Source of the DNA: Dysidea avara | Taxonomy: Eukaryota > Porifera > Demospongiae > Dictyoceratida > Dysideidae | DNA length: 64,000 nt | Direction: 5' to 3' | Assembly (NCBI RefSeq): GCF_963678975.1 | Contig: NC_089273.1 | Coordinates: 32,178,973-32,242,972 of the forward strand | Shown here: piece after piece, positions 34,679-44,433 of the stretch | How the letters are laid out: each line of letters begins with the position of its first letter | How positions within the stretch are numbered: the stretch's first letter is position 1 | The notes under the pieces: model-generated | What the model was told of the DNA's origin: nothing | Database searches by the model: none | Seen by the model: only the letters and a program-made list of their open reading frames with translations | Program-made: the position numbers and the translations under genes

Positions 34679-37565
34679 TGACTGCTCAGCTACAAGTAGT
34701 TACAATGCTTCAAATTTCCAAAATCCCAATCATACTAAACTAAAAATCTTGAGTCTAAATTGTTGTAGTTTACGCAGTTCCGGAAAAAGAGCTCATTTCC
34801 AAGCCTTAATTGAAGAACACAACCCTCATATTATTTGTGGCTGTGAATCACATCTTGATAGTTCTTATTACAATGCTGAAATTTTTCCTCCTACATATAC
34901 TGTATTAAGAAAGGATCGAGTAGAGGGTGCTGGAGGTGTATTCTTATGCGTTAAGGAAGGCCTAGATGTATCTGAAGAACCTGAATTGGATGTAAATGCT
35001 GAAATCATTTGGGCAAAAGTGACTCCTTCTAAAAGGGCCCCCATTTATGTTTGCTCATTTTATCGTCCACCAGACCTGTCCATTGACCCCATACTGCAAT
35101 TGGGATTATCTTTGAACACTCTTACACGTAGGTTTACTGAACTACCTAATGTAATAGTAATGGGTGATTTCAACCTTCCAGGTATTAATTGGTTAGATGG
35201 AAGTGGTCAGGTTACCTCTAATCCTAGCTATGGAGTAGAACTAAATTATGTATTTCTTGATCAAATTAATGATATTGGCCTTAATCAATTTGTCAATACT
35301 CCGACTAGAAACAACAACATACTTGATCTTGTACTTTCTACCTCATCTACCATTTTGGACTTAACTACTGCACCAGGAATGTCGGATCATGAGGCCGTTG
35401 TCTTCCATCATAATATAGATAACACAAATATTAATACTAAATCTGAACACAAAGTTGCTTTATACCACCGAGCTAATCTTGAGAATATTAAAAGAGACCT
35501 ACTTGAATTTCAAACTCATTTTCTTGGGAATGATCCTTACTGTAAAACCGTCGAACAAAACTGGACTGATCTAAAAGGTGTAATCAATGACAGTGTTGCA
35601 AAGCACGTGCCATACAAAACTATACGTTCCAACTCCAAATTACCATGGATAAACAGAGAAATAAAGAGGGATATGAAGAGACGTAAACAATTATACAACA
35701 TAGCTAAAAGAACCAAATCTAGTAATGACTGGAATGCCTATCACAAGATTAAAAACTCTATAAATAGCAAGATTAAAGTACCACACACTAATTATTTTAA
35801 TAGAATGTTTGACAACTCATTTAATGGAAATCGTAGACAATTTTGGAAGTATATTAGAGCAAAACGTAAGGACTACCATAATATCTCCACCCTAATTGTA
35901 GATGGTGAATCTATCTCAGATACAAAGAGTAAAGCCAATGCATTAAACAACTATTTTGAGTCAGTCTTCACTAAAGAAAACTTATCTAATATCCCTTCCA
36001 TGAATGGTTGCAACAACCCTGTGAATGCTCTGCCTACTATGCCAAGTATTACATTTTCAGTGGCTGGTATCCAACATCAATTATCCCTATTAGATACCAA
36101 CAAAGCCAGTGGGCCAGACAACATTCATCCATATATCTTGAAGAATTGTGCAAACGAAATATCTCCTATACTGCAAGTTATATTCACTCAATCACTAGAC
36201 ACAGGTATACAACCTTCCGATTGGCTCATGGCCAATGTATGTCCAGTTTTCAAGAAAGGAAACCGTACTAGTACCGCAAACTACCGACCAATATCATTGA
36301 CTTCTGTATGCTCCAAAACTATGGAACATATTATATATCATTCCATAATGAATCATTTAAACTCAAATAGCATTCTCATTGATACCCAGCACGGCTTCAG
36401 ATCCCAGCACTCTTGTGTTACCCAACTTATTTCACTGATAGAAGACTTGTCACATGCTCTAGACCAACAGAAACAAACCGATGTCATTCTCCTTGACTTT
36501 GCTAAAGCGTTTGATAGTGTCCCACATCAAAGACTATTAGTTAAATTAAGACACTATGGTATCAACGATCACATCTGTCAGTGGGTCAATACTTGGCTGA
36601 CCAGAAGGTCACAGCAAGTAGCTTTGGACGGTACTTTTTCTGACTCGATAGCTGTTCACTCAGGAGTCCCTCAAGGGACGGTTCTCGGCCCTTTGATGTT
36701 TCTTCTATACATTAATGATATAACAGAACATGTAAATTCGCCACTACGGTTATTTGCTGATGACTGTTTACTTTACAGAATTATCACCACCAAGGAGGAT
36801 GCCATTCAACTTCAGCATGATCTTGATCAACTACACGAATGGGCAACTAAGTGGCAATTAAGATTCAATGTAACCAAATGTACTATTATGCGGTTTACCA
36901 GATCATTATCACCAATCATTTTCAACTACAAGCTAAACAATCACAACTTGGGTACATCAAACCAACACTCCTACCTTGGTGTTATATTGGATAACAAACT
37001 ATCATGGTCTCCACATATTAGTAATATAGCTGCTAAGGCCAATAGAATATTAAACTTCTTGAAACGCAATCTGAGTTGCTGCTCGTCTAACATCAAAACA
37101 ACAGCCTACCTTACGATAGTACGACCGTCAATGGAATACGCTGCAGTCATCTGGGACCCATACCACCATAACAATATTCAACAGCTAGAGAAAGTACAGC
37201 GTAGGGCAGCTAGATGGGTCCTAAATGATTTCAATCGATTCAGTTCAGTCACAGCTATGTTACAGCATCTTTCTTGGCCAAGCCTTCAGCTGAGATGTAA
37301 AATATCCAGATTACAAGCACTTTTTAAAATTATACATCAAGATTATTCACTGTCAATTCCTCCTCATTTTATTTCAATGACAAGATCCACCAGACTATAT
37401 CACCCACATCGTTTTATTCTACCAAATTCATCTACCTATTCATACCAACAGAGCTTTTTCTCCAGATCAATTAAGGATTGGAACAACTTACCATCTTCCA
37501 TCATTGAGAGCAACAATATTGACTCTTTTTCAGCGGAACTGCAAACATTGTATGGAACCCAATAA
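34638..37565 (+). CDS. LINE ORF2: APE endonuclease and reverse transcriptase
   Basis: The frame is open from 34638 (after TAA at 34635) to TAA 37563-37565; about 938 residues follow the first likely start region at 34749. Residue numbers are counted from 34749. The endonuclease spans about 1-235 with LNCCSL, GCESHL, GDFN (about 139) and SDHE (about 212), so the catalytic residues are present. The reverse transcriptase spans about 430-720: SGPDNIHP, FKKGNR, YRPISL, DFAKAFD, HSGVPQGTVLGP and FADD (about 669). The C-terminal region has the usual WDPYH and RRAARWV blocks; there is no RNase H domain. It nicks target DNA and copies the RNA at the nick. Oddity: no in-frame ATG precedes the endonuclease, so it must start at a near-cognate codon, by frameshift or by reinitiation after ORF1. 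Confidence 0.94.
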   Translation, partial: HTRNNRAHRSSLPDDCSATSSYNASNFQNPNHTKLKILSLNCCSLRSSGKRAHFQALIEEHNPHIICGCESHLDSSYYNAEIFPPTYTVLRKDRVEGAGGVFLCVKEGLDVSEEPELDVNAEIIWAKVTPSKRAPIYVCSFYRPPDLSIDPILQLGLSLNTLTRRFTELPNVIVMGDFNLPGINWLDGSGQVTSNPSYGVELNYVFLDQINDIGLNQFVNTPTRNNNILDLVLSTSSTILDLTTAPGMSDHEAVVFHHNIDNTNINTKSEHKVALYHRANLENIKRDLLEFQTHFLGNDPYCKTVEQNWTDLKGVINDSVAKHVPYKTIRSNSKLPWINREIKRDMKRRKQLYNIAKRTKSSNDWNAYHKIKNSINSKIKVPHTNYFNRMFDNSFNGNRRQFWKYIRAKRKDYHNISTLIVDGESISDTKSKANALNNYFESVFTKENLSNIPSMNGCNNPVNALPTMPSITFSVAGIQHQLSLLDTNKASGPDNIHPYILKNCANEISPILQVIFTQSLDTGIQPSDWLMANVCPVFKKGNRTSTANYRPISLTSVCSKTMEHIIYHSIMNHLNSNSILIDTQHGFRSQHSCVTQLISLIEDLSHALDQQKQTDVILLDFAKAFDSVPHQRLLVKLRHYGINDHICQWVNTWLTRRSQQVALDGTFSDSIAVHSGVPQGTVLGPLMFLLYINDITEHVNSPLRLFADDCLLYRIITTKEDAIQLQHDLDQLHEWATKWQLRFNVTKCTIMRFTRSLSPIIFNYKLNNHNLGTSNQHSYLGVILDNKLSWSPHISNIAAKANRILNFLKRNLSCCSSNIKTTAYLTIVRPSMEYAAVIWDPYHHNNIQQLEKVQRRAARWVLNDFNRFSSVTAMLQHLSWPSLQLRCKISRLQALFKIIHQDYSLSIPPHFISMTRSTRLYHPHRFILPNSSTYSYQQSFFSRSIKDWNNLPSSIIESNNIDSFSAELQTLYGTQ

Positions 37566-37676
37566 CTGTAATCTTTGTAACTACATAGCTGAATTCATTT
37601 TATGATTGCTTTTTTTTTTCCTGAGCATATCAGCTGTGCTGTCTGCTCAGTAACAATAATAATAATAATAACGAAA

Positions 37677-38236
37677 CTTTCAGAACAGTTTAAAGACACA
37701 TTGCCCTACATGCCAAGCGAGTATTGCGGAAAACAACAATCTGGGATTTGTATTTGGCCTCTAGGTCGACTGAGGACGACTGAAACTTCGTTTGGTGCTG
37801 AAATCACGACTGTAGGGTAATCATGTATGGTGAAATCGATGATGCGAATCTTGAGGTGATTGAGTGAATACTAAAGCGATAACAGGGCGATCAATGTTCG
37901 GAATGCACAAAGGAACGCAAGGCACACGCCTGCGGTTGCGTCTAACCGCATGCGATAAAAAAAAAATAAATTAAACTTCCCCTTTGATGTCGGCAACCTC
38001 GATCACGAAACAATCGGCATGGATTTGCTTCACTGCTTGTGTGGTAGTTACTAGTGACATGATGAGTTCAACTCCAGAGTTTCAGAGGGATAGCGTAAGT
38101 GACGGGTGGATTACAGGAAGGCCGAATTTGACAACGTTCGTTCTTGTAAAATCCTCACGTAGTGGTCGCGTCATTTATTGTCTGCGGCGCGCGTTTCTGC
38201 TTTACTGGCCGCGCGACTCACTACCGTGAGTCTTGA
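37677..38236. other. Unassigned DNA between LINE and transposase 3' block
   Basis: Contains a GC-rich tract, a small hairpin TGCGGTT-GCGTCT-AACCGCA (about 37931-37950) followed by an A-rich tail (a SINE-like end), and an inverted repeat at 38155-38230 with ends CTCACGTAGTGGTCGCG and CGCGCGACTCACTACCGTGAG-like, possibly a 76-bp MITE. Confidence 0.4.
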
Positions 38237-38830
38237 TTAGCACTCAGTGATGAGGATACAGTCCTGGCTAAAGAAATGAAGTCCAGGATCAAGTCTGACT
38301 TACTTCAGAGATACAGTGAGCCAGAAATAGATAAGCTGTTATCTAGATGTTGCTTGGTTGATCCACGTTTCAAGAAGAGATTGTCTGAAGATGTTAGGCA
38401 AGTTACAATTGCTGCATTGAAGAAAGAGCTCATGGAACTTTACGAAGGAGAAACTAGTAAGGAAGTGACAATAACTTCAATGGAACCTCCTCGAAAGCAA
38501 TCAGCCCTCAGCAAAATTTTAGATGATGAACCAGAACATGCAGTGTCAGTCCAAACTACTATAGCTGAAAAGGTTAACAATGAATTTGATATTTACATGC
38601 AGATGCCAGTGGCTAACACTAATCAGTCTCCACTGGATTGGTGGAAGAAGGAAGAGTTGCAGTTTCCTTTATTAAGCAAGTTAGCCAGAAACTATTTGTG
38701 CATTTGTGCTACAAGTGTAGCATCGGAACGAGTTTTCAGTGTTGCTGGATACATTAATTCCACTTTAAGAAGTTGTTTAAAGCCTGAAAAGATAAATCAG
38801 CTCACTTTTTTGTCAAGAAACTTGGACTAA
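38237..38830 (+). pseudogene. hAT transposase, C-terminal block with dimerisation domain
   Basis: Resumes the transposase (LSDEDTVLAKEMK..., an ATG lies at 38276) and ends TAA 38828-38830. It carries RYSEPEIDKLLSRCCLVDPR and then the hAT C-terminal dimerisation domain: LDWWKKEELQFPLLSKLAR, then ATSVASERVFSVAGYI, where the Glu at codon 38726 is the expected third catalytic residue. About 198 residues, uninterrupted. Its frame fits directly after NKV at 29184, nine kilobases upstream. Alone it is not a functional enzyme. Flanked downstream by the 3' subterminal repeats of the element. Confidence 0.9.
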
Positions 38831-39175
38831 TTTTGTTTATCTGCACAGTTCATGCTTGTATCTCCATGTCCTTATAACTTTTTTTAAGTACCTTTTCAAG
38901 GGATTTTCTAAGCGTTTTTATCAAAAACACAATGTTCATTTAGTGTATGGTATTTTAACAATTATGGTGTTTACACAAATTGAAGTCTATCTCTGATGTC
39001 TGTATCTCATAGTACGATGATATAATTGCCCATTCATGCTGGTACAGTTTATGCCACTGGTGTAGGCAGGTATCAGTTTGATAGTAGAGCACCTGTCAAA
39101 ACATACAAAAAATATCGTGATAATTAGTAATATCGTGATATTGTTCCCATGATATATCGTGATAGTAAAATTTCA
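38831..39175 (+). other. hAT 3' non-coding region with subterminal TATCGTGATA repeats
   Basis: About 39108-39170 holds several TATCGTGATA / ATATCGTGA units, mirrored by TATCGCAAAACCGCGATA near the left end. Such subterminal repeats are where hAT transposases normally bind. Confidence 0.65.
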
Positions 39176-39191
39176 ATACCGCCCAGCCCTA

Positions 39192-39199
39192 CATGTAGA
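39192..39199 (+). repeat. 8-bp target duplication of hAT element, right
   Basis: CATGTAGA, identical to 27559-27566. Confidence 0.95.
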
Positions 39200-40550
39200 G
39201 AGTTCAGCTGCAAACAAATCACCTGTAGAGAGTTCAGCTACAAACAAATCTCTCTGTAGAGAGATCAGCTAGAAGAAATTACCTTGTAGAGAGTTCAGCT
39301 ACAAAGAAACCATCATGTAGAGAGTTCAGCTGCAAACAGATCACCTGTAGAGAGTTCAGCTACAAACAAATCTCCCTGAAGAAAGGTCAGCTAGAAGAAG
39401 TCACCTTGTAGAGAGTTCAGCTACAAAGAACCATCATGTAGAGAGTTCAGCTGCAAACAAATCACCTGTAGAGAGTTCAGCTACAAACAAATCTCCCTGT
39501 AGAGAGATCAGCTAGAAGAAGTTACCTTGTGGAGAGTTCAGCTACAAAGAAACCATCATGTAGAGAGTTCAGCTGCAAACAAATCACCTGTATAGAGTTC
39601 AGCTACAACAAATCTCTCTGTAGAGAGATCAGCTAGAATAAGTCACCTTGTAGAGAGTTCAGCTACAAAGGACCATCATGTAGAGAGTTCATGCAGCTGC
39701 AAACAAATCACCTGTAGAGAGCTCAGCTACAAACAAATCTCTCTGTAGAGAGATCAGCTAGAAGAAATTACCTTGTAGAGAGTTCAGCTACAAAGAAACC
39801 ATCATGTAGAGAGTTCAGCTGCAAACAGATCACCTGTAGAGAGTTCAGCTACAAACAAATCTCCCTGTAGAAAGGTCAGCTAGAAGAAGTCACCTTGTAG
39901 AGAGTTCAGCTACAAAGAACCATCATGTAGAGAGCTCAGCTGCAAACAAATCACCTGTATAGAGTTCAGCTACAACAAATCTCCCTGTAGAGAGATCAGC
40001 TAGTAGAAGTTTCCTTGTAGAGAGTTCAGCTACAAACAAATCACCCTGTAGAAAGATCAGCTAGAAGAAGTTACCTTGTGGAGAGTTCAGCTACAAAGAA
40101 ACCATCATGTATAGAGTTCAGCTGCAAACAAATCAGCTGTAGAGAGTTTAGCTACAAACAAATCTTCCTGTAGAGAGATCAGCTAGAAGAAATTACCTTG
40201 TAGATAGTTCAGTTACAAAGAAACCACCATGTAGAGAGTTCAGCTGCAAAGAAATCACCCTGTAGAAAATTCAGCCGCAAACAAATAGCCCTGTAGTAAG
40301 ATCAGTTAGAAGAAGTTACCTTGTAGAGAGTTCAGCTACAAAGAAACCATTCTGTAAAGAGCTCAGCTGCAAACAAATCACCTGCACAGAATTCAGCTAC
40401 AAACAATTCACCCTGTAGAGAGATCAGCTATAAGAAGTTACCTTGTAGATTGTTCAGCTACGAACAATTCACCTTGTAGAGAGAGCAGCAAGAAGAAGTC
40501 ACTTTGTAGAGTGTTCTGTTACAAAGAAACCACCATGGAGAGTTCTGTAA
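39200..40550 (+). repeat. Minisatellite array 3, right part (clear 121-122 bp higher-order repeat)
   Basis: The unit type preceded by CATCATGTAGAGAG starts at 39192, 39314, 39435 and 39557, spacings of 122, 121 and 122 bp. Each period holds four monomer types in fixed order. Joined with 25935-27558 the array was about 3 kb before the hAT insertion. Confidence 0.93.
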
Positions 40551-40725
40551 TAAATATATGCATTAGATATATAATTTGTACATTTACTGATAAAATCAGA
40601 AATATTTAAAGTACATCTGCTTCATCTTTTCTTCTTCCTGTGGTAAAGAAAAAAAGACAGGTTTAAGAAGTCCCAAAGCCGGCCTATGGCTGGCTGTGGG
40701 GTATACAAATACAAAAAGAAGTGAA
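40551..40725 (+). repeat. Spacer of composite repeat, copy 3, with hairpin
   Basis: Same spacer as 1831-2014. The hairpin at 40673-40698 (CCAAAGCCGGCC arm) shows one mismatch. Confidence 0.75.
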
Positions 40726-41048
40726 ATCTAACCCAAAACAGCCAACCTGTAAAAAAAGTGTGCAGCCTTCAAAAGGGCTATGGTGAAAAAAGATGTGAAA
40801 TCCAAGGTGGCGGCCAAGAAATGGCTGTGATAGTAGGTTAATGGTAAAAATTTTAATAACGGCAATTTAGGTAAATTTTTTGCCAAGACCATACAAGTGG
40901 CACAAAAATTCAACTTATTAAAATTTTTACCATTAACCTACCATCACAGCCATTTCTTGGCCGCCATCTTGGATTTCACATCTTTTTTCACCATAGCCTT
41001 TTTGAGGGCCGCACACTTTTTTTACAGCTTGGCTGGTTTGAGTTAGAT
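40726..41048. mobile_element. Foldback palindrome, copy 3 (323 bp)
   Basis: Begins ATCTAACCCAAAACAGCC and ends with the imperfect complement. The loop is longer and the arms more diverged than in copies 1 and 2. Same order relative to the array as in copy 1. Confidence 0.86.
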
Positions 41049-41051
41049 ATA

Positions 41052-41358
41052 TACTACCAACTTAACCAAAGTCAAAGTCTGGAGACAGTTTGTCCTGTAA
41101 CAAAATATTTTGTCCGGGTGCATAAACGGTCCAGCCTGACCGCATATGTTTGACATAAATGGTCCGGTCGGACCATCTATGACAGCAACAATGGTCCTAC
41201 CCGAGCAAAACTGGTCCAGGTTATAAATGTCAATGCTATTAAAGCTAAGCCACCCTACACTACCTGTTGTGATTAGCTATACTAAGTGACAAAATAATTA
41301 CCTAACCGAGGCTACTACCAACTTAACCAAAGTCAAAGTCTGGAGACAGTTCGTCCTC
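41052..41358. repeat. GGTCCGG repeat, copy 2, between 45-bp direct repeats
   Basis: Direct repeats at 41052-41097 and 41313-41358 (TACTACCAACTTAACCAAAG...) differ at one or two bases and enclose a 215-bp block homologous to 21590-21790. The duplicated flank is far longer than usual transposon target duplications. Confidence 0.75.
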
Positions 41359-42121
41359 AGCACTGAGTTAGTGAATACTGGCGAAGTACCATCTTCGCAC
41401 TGTAGCTACTTCCACAAAGTTACAGACAGATTGGAGAAGTTGGCGCCTAGCAAACTAATATTGCTAACCTATAGCTAGCTATTACTGTACACGGTTTCAT
41501 TCGCGTCTCTTTAACAGAAGCGTAACTAGCCAGAACACGGTCCACTTGGGTCCCAGGCCAGGCGGAATCAATTATTGTAGACTATAATAAATCAAGATCG
41601 AGATACCCTAATAGAACAGTCACCTTACAGCAGTCTCGTAATGCACTTGTCAATTTCATGACAGGGGATTTGACAAATCGTGGTGTCAAACTTCCCACTA
41701 CTGGGGCAAAATTGGCTGTCAAATCTCCACTATGTCCCCACCCCCATAGTAGGGGATTTAACAACACCTCAAGGATGACTAAGCGCATATTTCATGCATG
41801 CGACCAGTAATAAACTTGCCCTGTAGCTAGTAAAGTTATAGCAAGTGCGATTTTATTGTTTAGAAATGCAACTACTGAAAATCGGTCAGTGAATTGGACA
41901 ACTGTTAATTGCCCCAGTGATGGGGAGAAGAAGCAATGTCAAATCCCCACCTAGGGTGTGGGATTTGACAAATCCCCACGCATTTATCGCTGATGAAGTA
42001 CATAAAAATCCTTACATAGCTCACTACACACTACTCTAATACTGTGACTGCTTTATTAGAGTGATTGCTCTATTAGAGTATCTCGATCTTAGTACACTAA
42101 AAAATTTGGAGGCGGTCAAGA
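41359..42121. other. Repeat-rich DNA: two motif sites and GGGGATTTGACA repeats
   Basis: Motif AGATCGAGATACCCTAATAG at 41595-41623 (plus) and a two-unit minus copy at 42044-42089. Between them, GGGATTTGACAAATC and TGTCAAATCCCC-type blocks recur in both orientations (41665-41980). No gene. Confidence 0.55.
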
Positions 42122-42299
42122 GCCGGTGTCACAGTGATATGTGTTTCCCCGAGTTTCGTGTTTCCCCGCACATATATCACTAGAGATCCGTGTTTCCCCG
42201 CACACATATCACTAGGGATGCGTGTTTCCCTGGCAAAGGTGCTAGTGATATATGTTTCCCTTCCAGTTTCTCAGTTTTTATAGCTACCACGCCTAACAC

Positions 42300-42665
42300 C
42301 CGCGTTTAAATTGTGCTGCTGATAGCTATACTACGAGTCGACTAGCTAGCTACTGCTGCTCTATAATATGTATAGCACGCGTCACAGTACTAACTACTGC
42401 TGCTAGTACTAAACTATATATAGCTGCATGCTACTATAGTCTACTGTTACTACACTGCAGTCACTGCTTACTACCTCTACTGCTACTAGCTGTAGCTATA
42501 GATCTATTATATATAGGTCTATACTCATGCTATTTTTACTGCTACATAGCTACTGCTTATACTGCTAGATGCTAGTATTGCTACTATTACACTAGCTATA
42601 CATGCTTGCTGTTACTGCAGTTGCTACTGTTGCTAACTTGCTATACTGCTTGCTACTACTGGTGT
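42300..42665. repeat. Irregular TAGCTACTGCT low-complexity tract (left arm)
   Basis: Many short variants of CTACTGCT / GCTAGTA. The inverted counterpart is AGTAGCAGTA-rich at 44040-44395. Confidence 0.75.
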
Positions 42666-42879
42666 TTTGTGTATAGCTGAAACCGAATTTAAATTGTACA
42701 TTTTACATTCTTGATGAAGCAATTTAACTTTTTACTTTTACTTTACAGTGTCCAGCATGAAGATCTGATAGCAACTAGTGTAGCTGCAACCTTTGAGCTA
42801 AAACATGTAGACTTTGACATACTTATAACACAGCCAATAAGATGAACAGAAAATGGGCCAAAGAAAGGAAAATCTCTCC

Positions 42880-42945
42880 TACCCCAGGATTCAAACTGCA
42901 GGCTACCAATGTAATGTCTAGTCAAGCACCACACTCAGTCTCCTC
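42880..42945 (-). ncRNA. tRNA-like A and B boxes (possible SINE)
   Basis: On the minus strand GACTGAGTGTGGTGCTTGAC resembles an A box and GTTTGAATCCTGG, 35 nt on, a B box. Spacing fits RNA polymerase III internal promoters. No clover leaf could be closed by eye, so I read it as a tRNA-derived SINE relic. Confidence 0.35.
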
Positions 42946-43259
42946 CATATTTGGTTAATTCTCTGTTTCTTGGCACACAAAATACGATTCATCTACCGGG
43001 TAACCCTGCTACATGTTATGTGCTGTCTGTGAATCTATAAGCTACAATAGAATGTGCTACCAATAGACAAGCAGTTGGTCTTAATTCAGTGCAATTCTAA
43101 GAGCTGCACTGCACATTGTATATCTTGTATGCATTAGCTGTGTACATTGAGCTAATATACTTGTGTGCATGCATGCATGCTAAGTTTATATTCAAGTAGT
43201 TTTTAGCTATAGCTATATACTTGAAAGATTTTCACTGGACATGCAAGGTTTACACTATA

Positions 43260-43665
43260 CTAGCTTAAATTGAGTTTCCTTGAGAGGTTTTGGACAACTC
43301 GAGATATTTTACTTTCAACTGATAGTGAGACTTTCAAGTTCTTAAGAGACTTTAGTTACTCAAACTGCTTGAGAGCAGCTTAGAGATTTTTGACTACTTA
43401 AGAGACTCTGCTTAAGAGATTTTACTTGAGTGACTTGATTAATTTAGGTATTTGATGAGAAATTTTAGACTATGCTTGAGAGCTTTTCACTTGAGAGGCT
43501 TTTGACTACTTGAGAAATTCTACTTTATAGAGATATTTCAATACTTGAGAATTTTTACTTAAAAGCTATGTGACTACCCGAGAGACTTTCACCTGGGAGC
43601 TTTAGACTATACTTAAGAGATTTTATATCTGAGAGATCTCAGATTTTTGTTTTACAGATTTTCCA
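43260..43665 (+). repeat. Degenerate minisatellite of ACTTGAGAGATTTT units
   Basis: About 15 irregular units of 22-30 bp around ACTTGAGAGACTTTTGACTA. It is internal to the 4.7 kb element. Confidence 0.7.
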
Positions 43666-44433
43666 GTCAGTTATGTACTTTCAAAGTCACTTTACTGTAC
43701 AGGTATGAATCCATTGCAAGATATCTGCATGGACAAGAAAATGTTATGTGCAGAGCATGCAGGAGATGAACGTTTATAAGCCATCCATACTATTATGATT
43801 GGGTATGCCAGCATAATGTGAGTGTTGGATTTAGCTAAGTTGTTCTTGTTTTCTCTTCATAGGTGAAATGTGACAAATGGACTCACATGCTATTTGGAAA
43901 TGGCTGAAGCCAAATTCTATATACTGTTTATATAGAATTCCATCAAACTATTTGCAGAAAACATTATATAAGACAGTATAGTAGCTAATTTAATTTTTAT
44001 TATTGAATGTGTGTTAGTTCTCCACTTCCAATCCATTCTCATATATATTTGTCTTCACTTCAGTACTATAGCAACAAGTAGTAGCAAGTATAGTATAGTT
44101 GTACTAGCAAGTGTTAGCTATAGTAGCACCAAGCATAGAATAGCAGCTGGTAGTATAGTGGCAAGTATATAGTATAGCTATAGTGGTAGCAGCAAGTATT
44201 GGAGCAGTATAAGCAGTAGCTATAGCAGTAGCAGCAACATGCAAGCAGTAGTCTAAGTATAGCAGCAAAAGGAGTTCAGATCCTGCATATAGTAGCTGGC
44301 GCAGCTAGTAGACAAGTAGTATAGCAGCAGGAAATGGGGCAGCAGTGGCTAGTAGCAGTAGTAGAAGCAGCAAAGCAAAAACAGTATAGCTACGTACATG
44401 CACTTCGAAACTGAACGTCAGGGAAACACGCAT

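Larger units (their letters stand above)
33274..37676 (+). mobile_element. CR1-like non-LTR retrotransposon, apparently full length
   Basis: Contains a GC-richer 5' leader, ORF1 (PHD finger, coiled coil, RRM-like region) and ORF2 (APE endonuclease and reverse transcriptase). The tail ends in an AAT microsatellite (37653-37671). AACGAAA occurs at 33274-33280 and 37670-37676 and may be the target duplication; a 20-nt A run (33278-33297) complicates the left border. Both ORFs are open, so this is the youngest-looking coding element in the window. It lies inside the hAT element. Confidence 0.88.
27567..39191 (+). mobile_element. hAT transposon with nested insertions (11.6 kb)
   Basis: Terminal repeats TAGGGGTGGGCGGTAT at left and ATACCGCCCAGCCCTA at right, one mismatch in 16. 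Exact 8-bp duplication CATGTAGA. The subterminal regions carry repeated TATCG / GATATT tracts. It encodes a BED-finger hAT transposase in two separated blocks (27768-29184 and 38237-38830). The 9 kb between them holds a palindrome, MITEs and a full LINE. Either these sit in a former intron or they are successive insertions into the gene. Without them the element would be about 2.6 kb, a normal hAT size. Confidence 0.95.
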
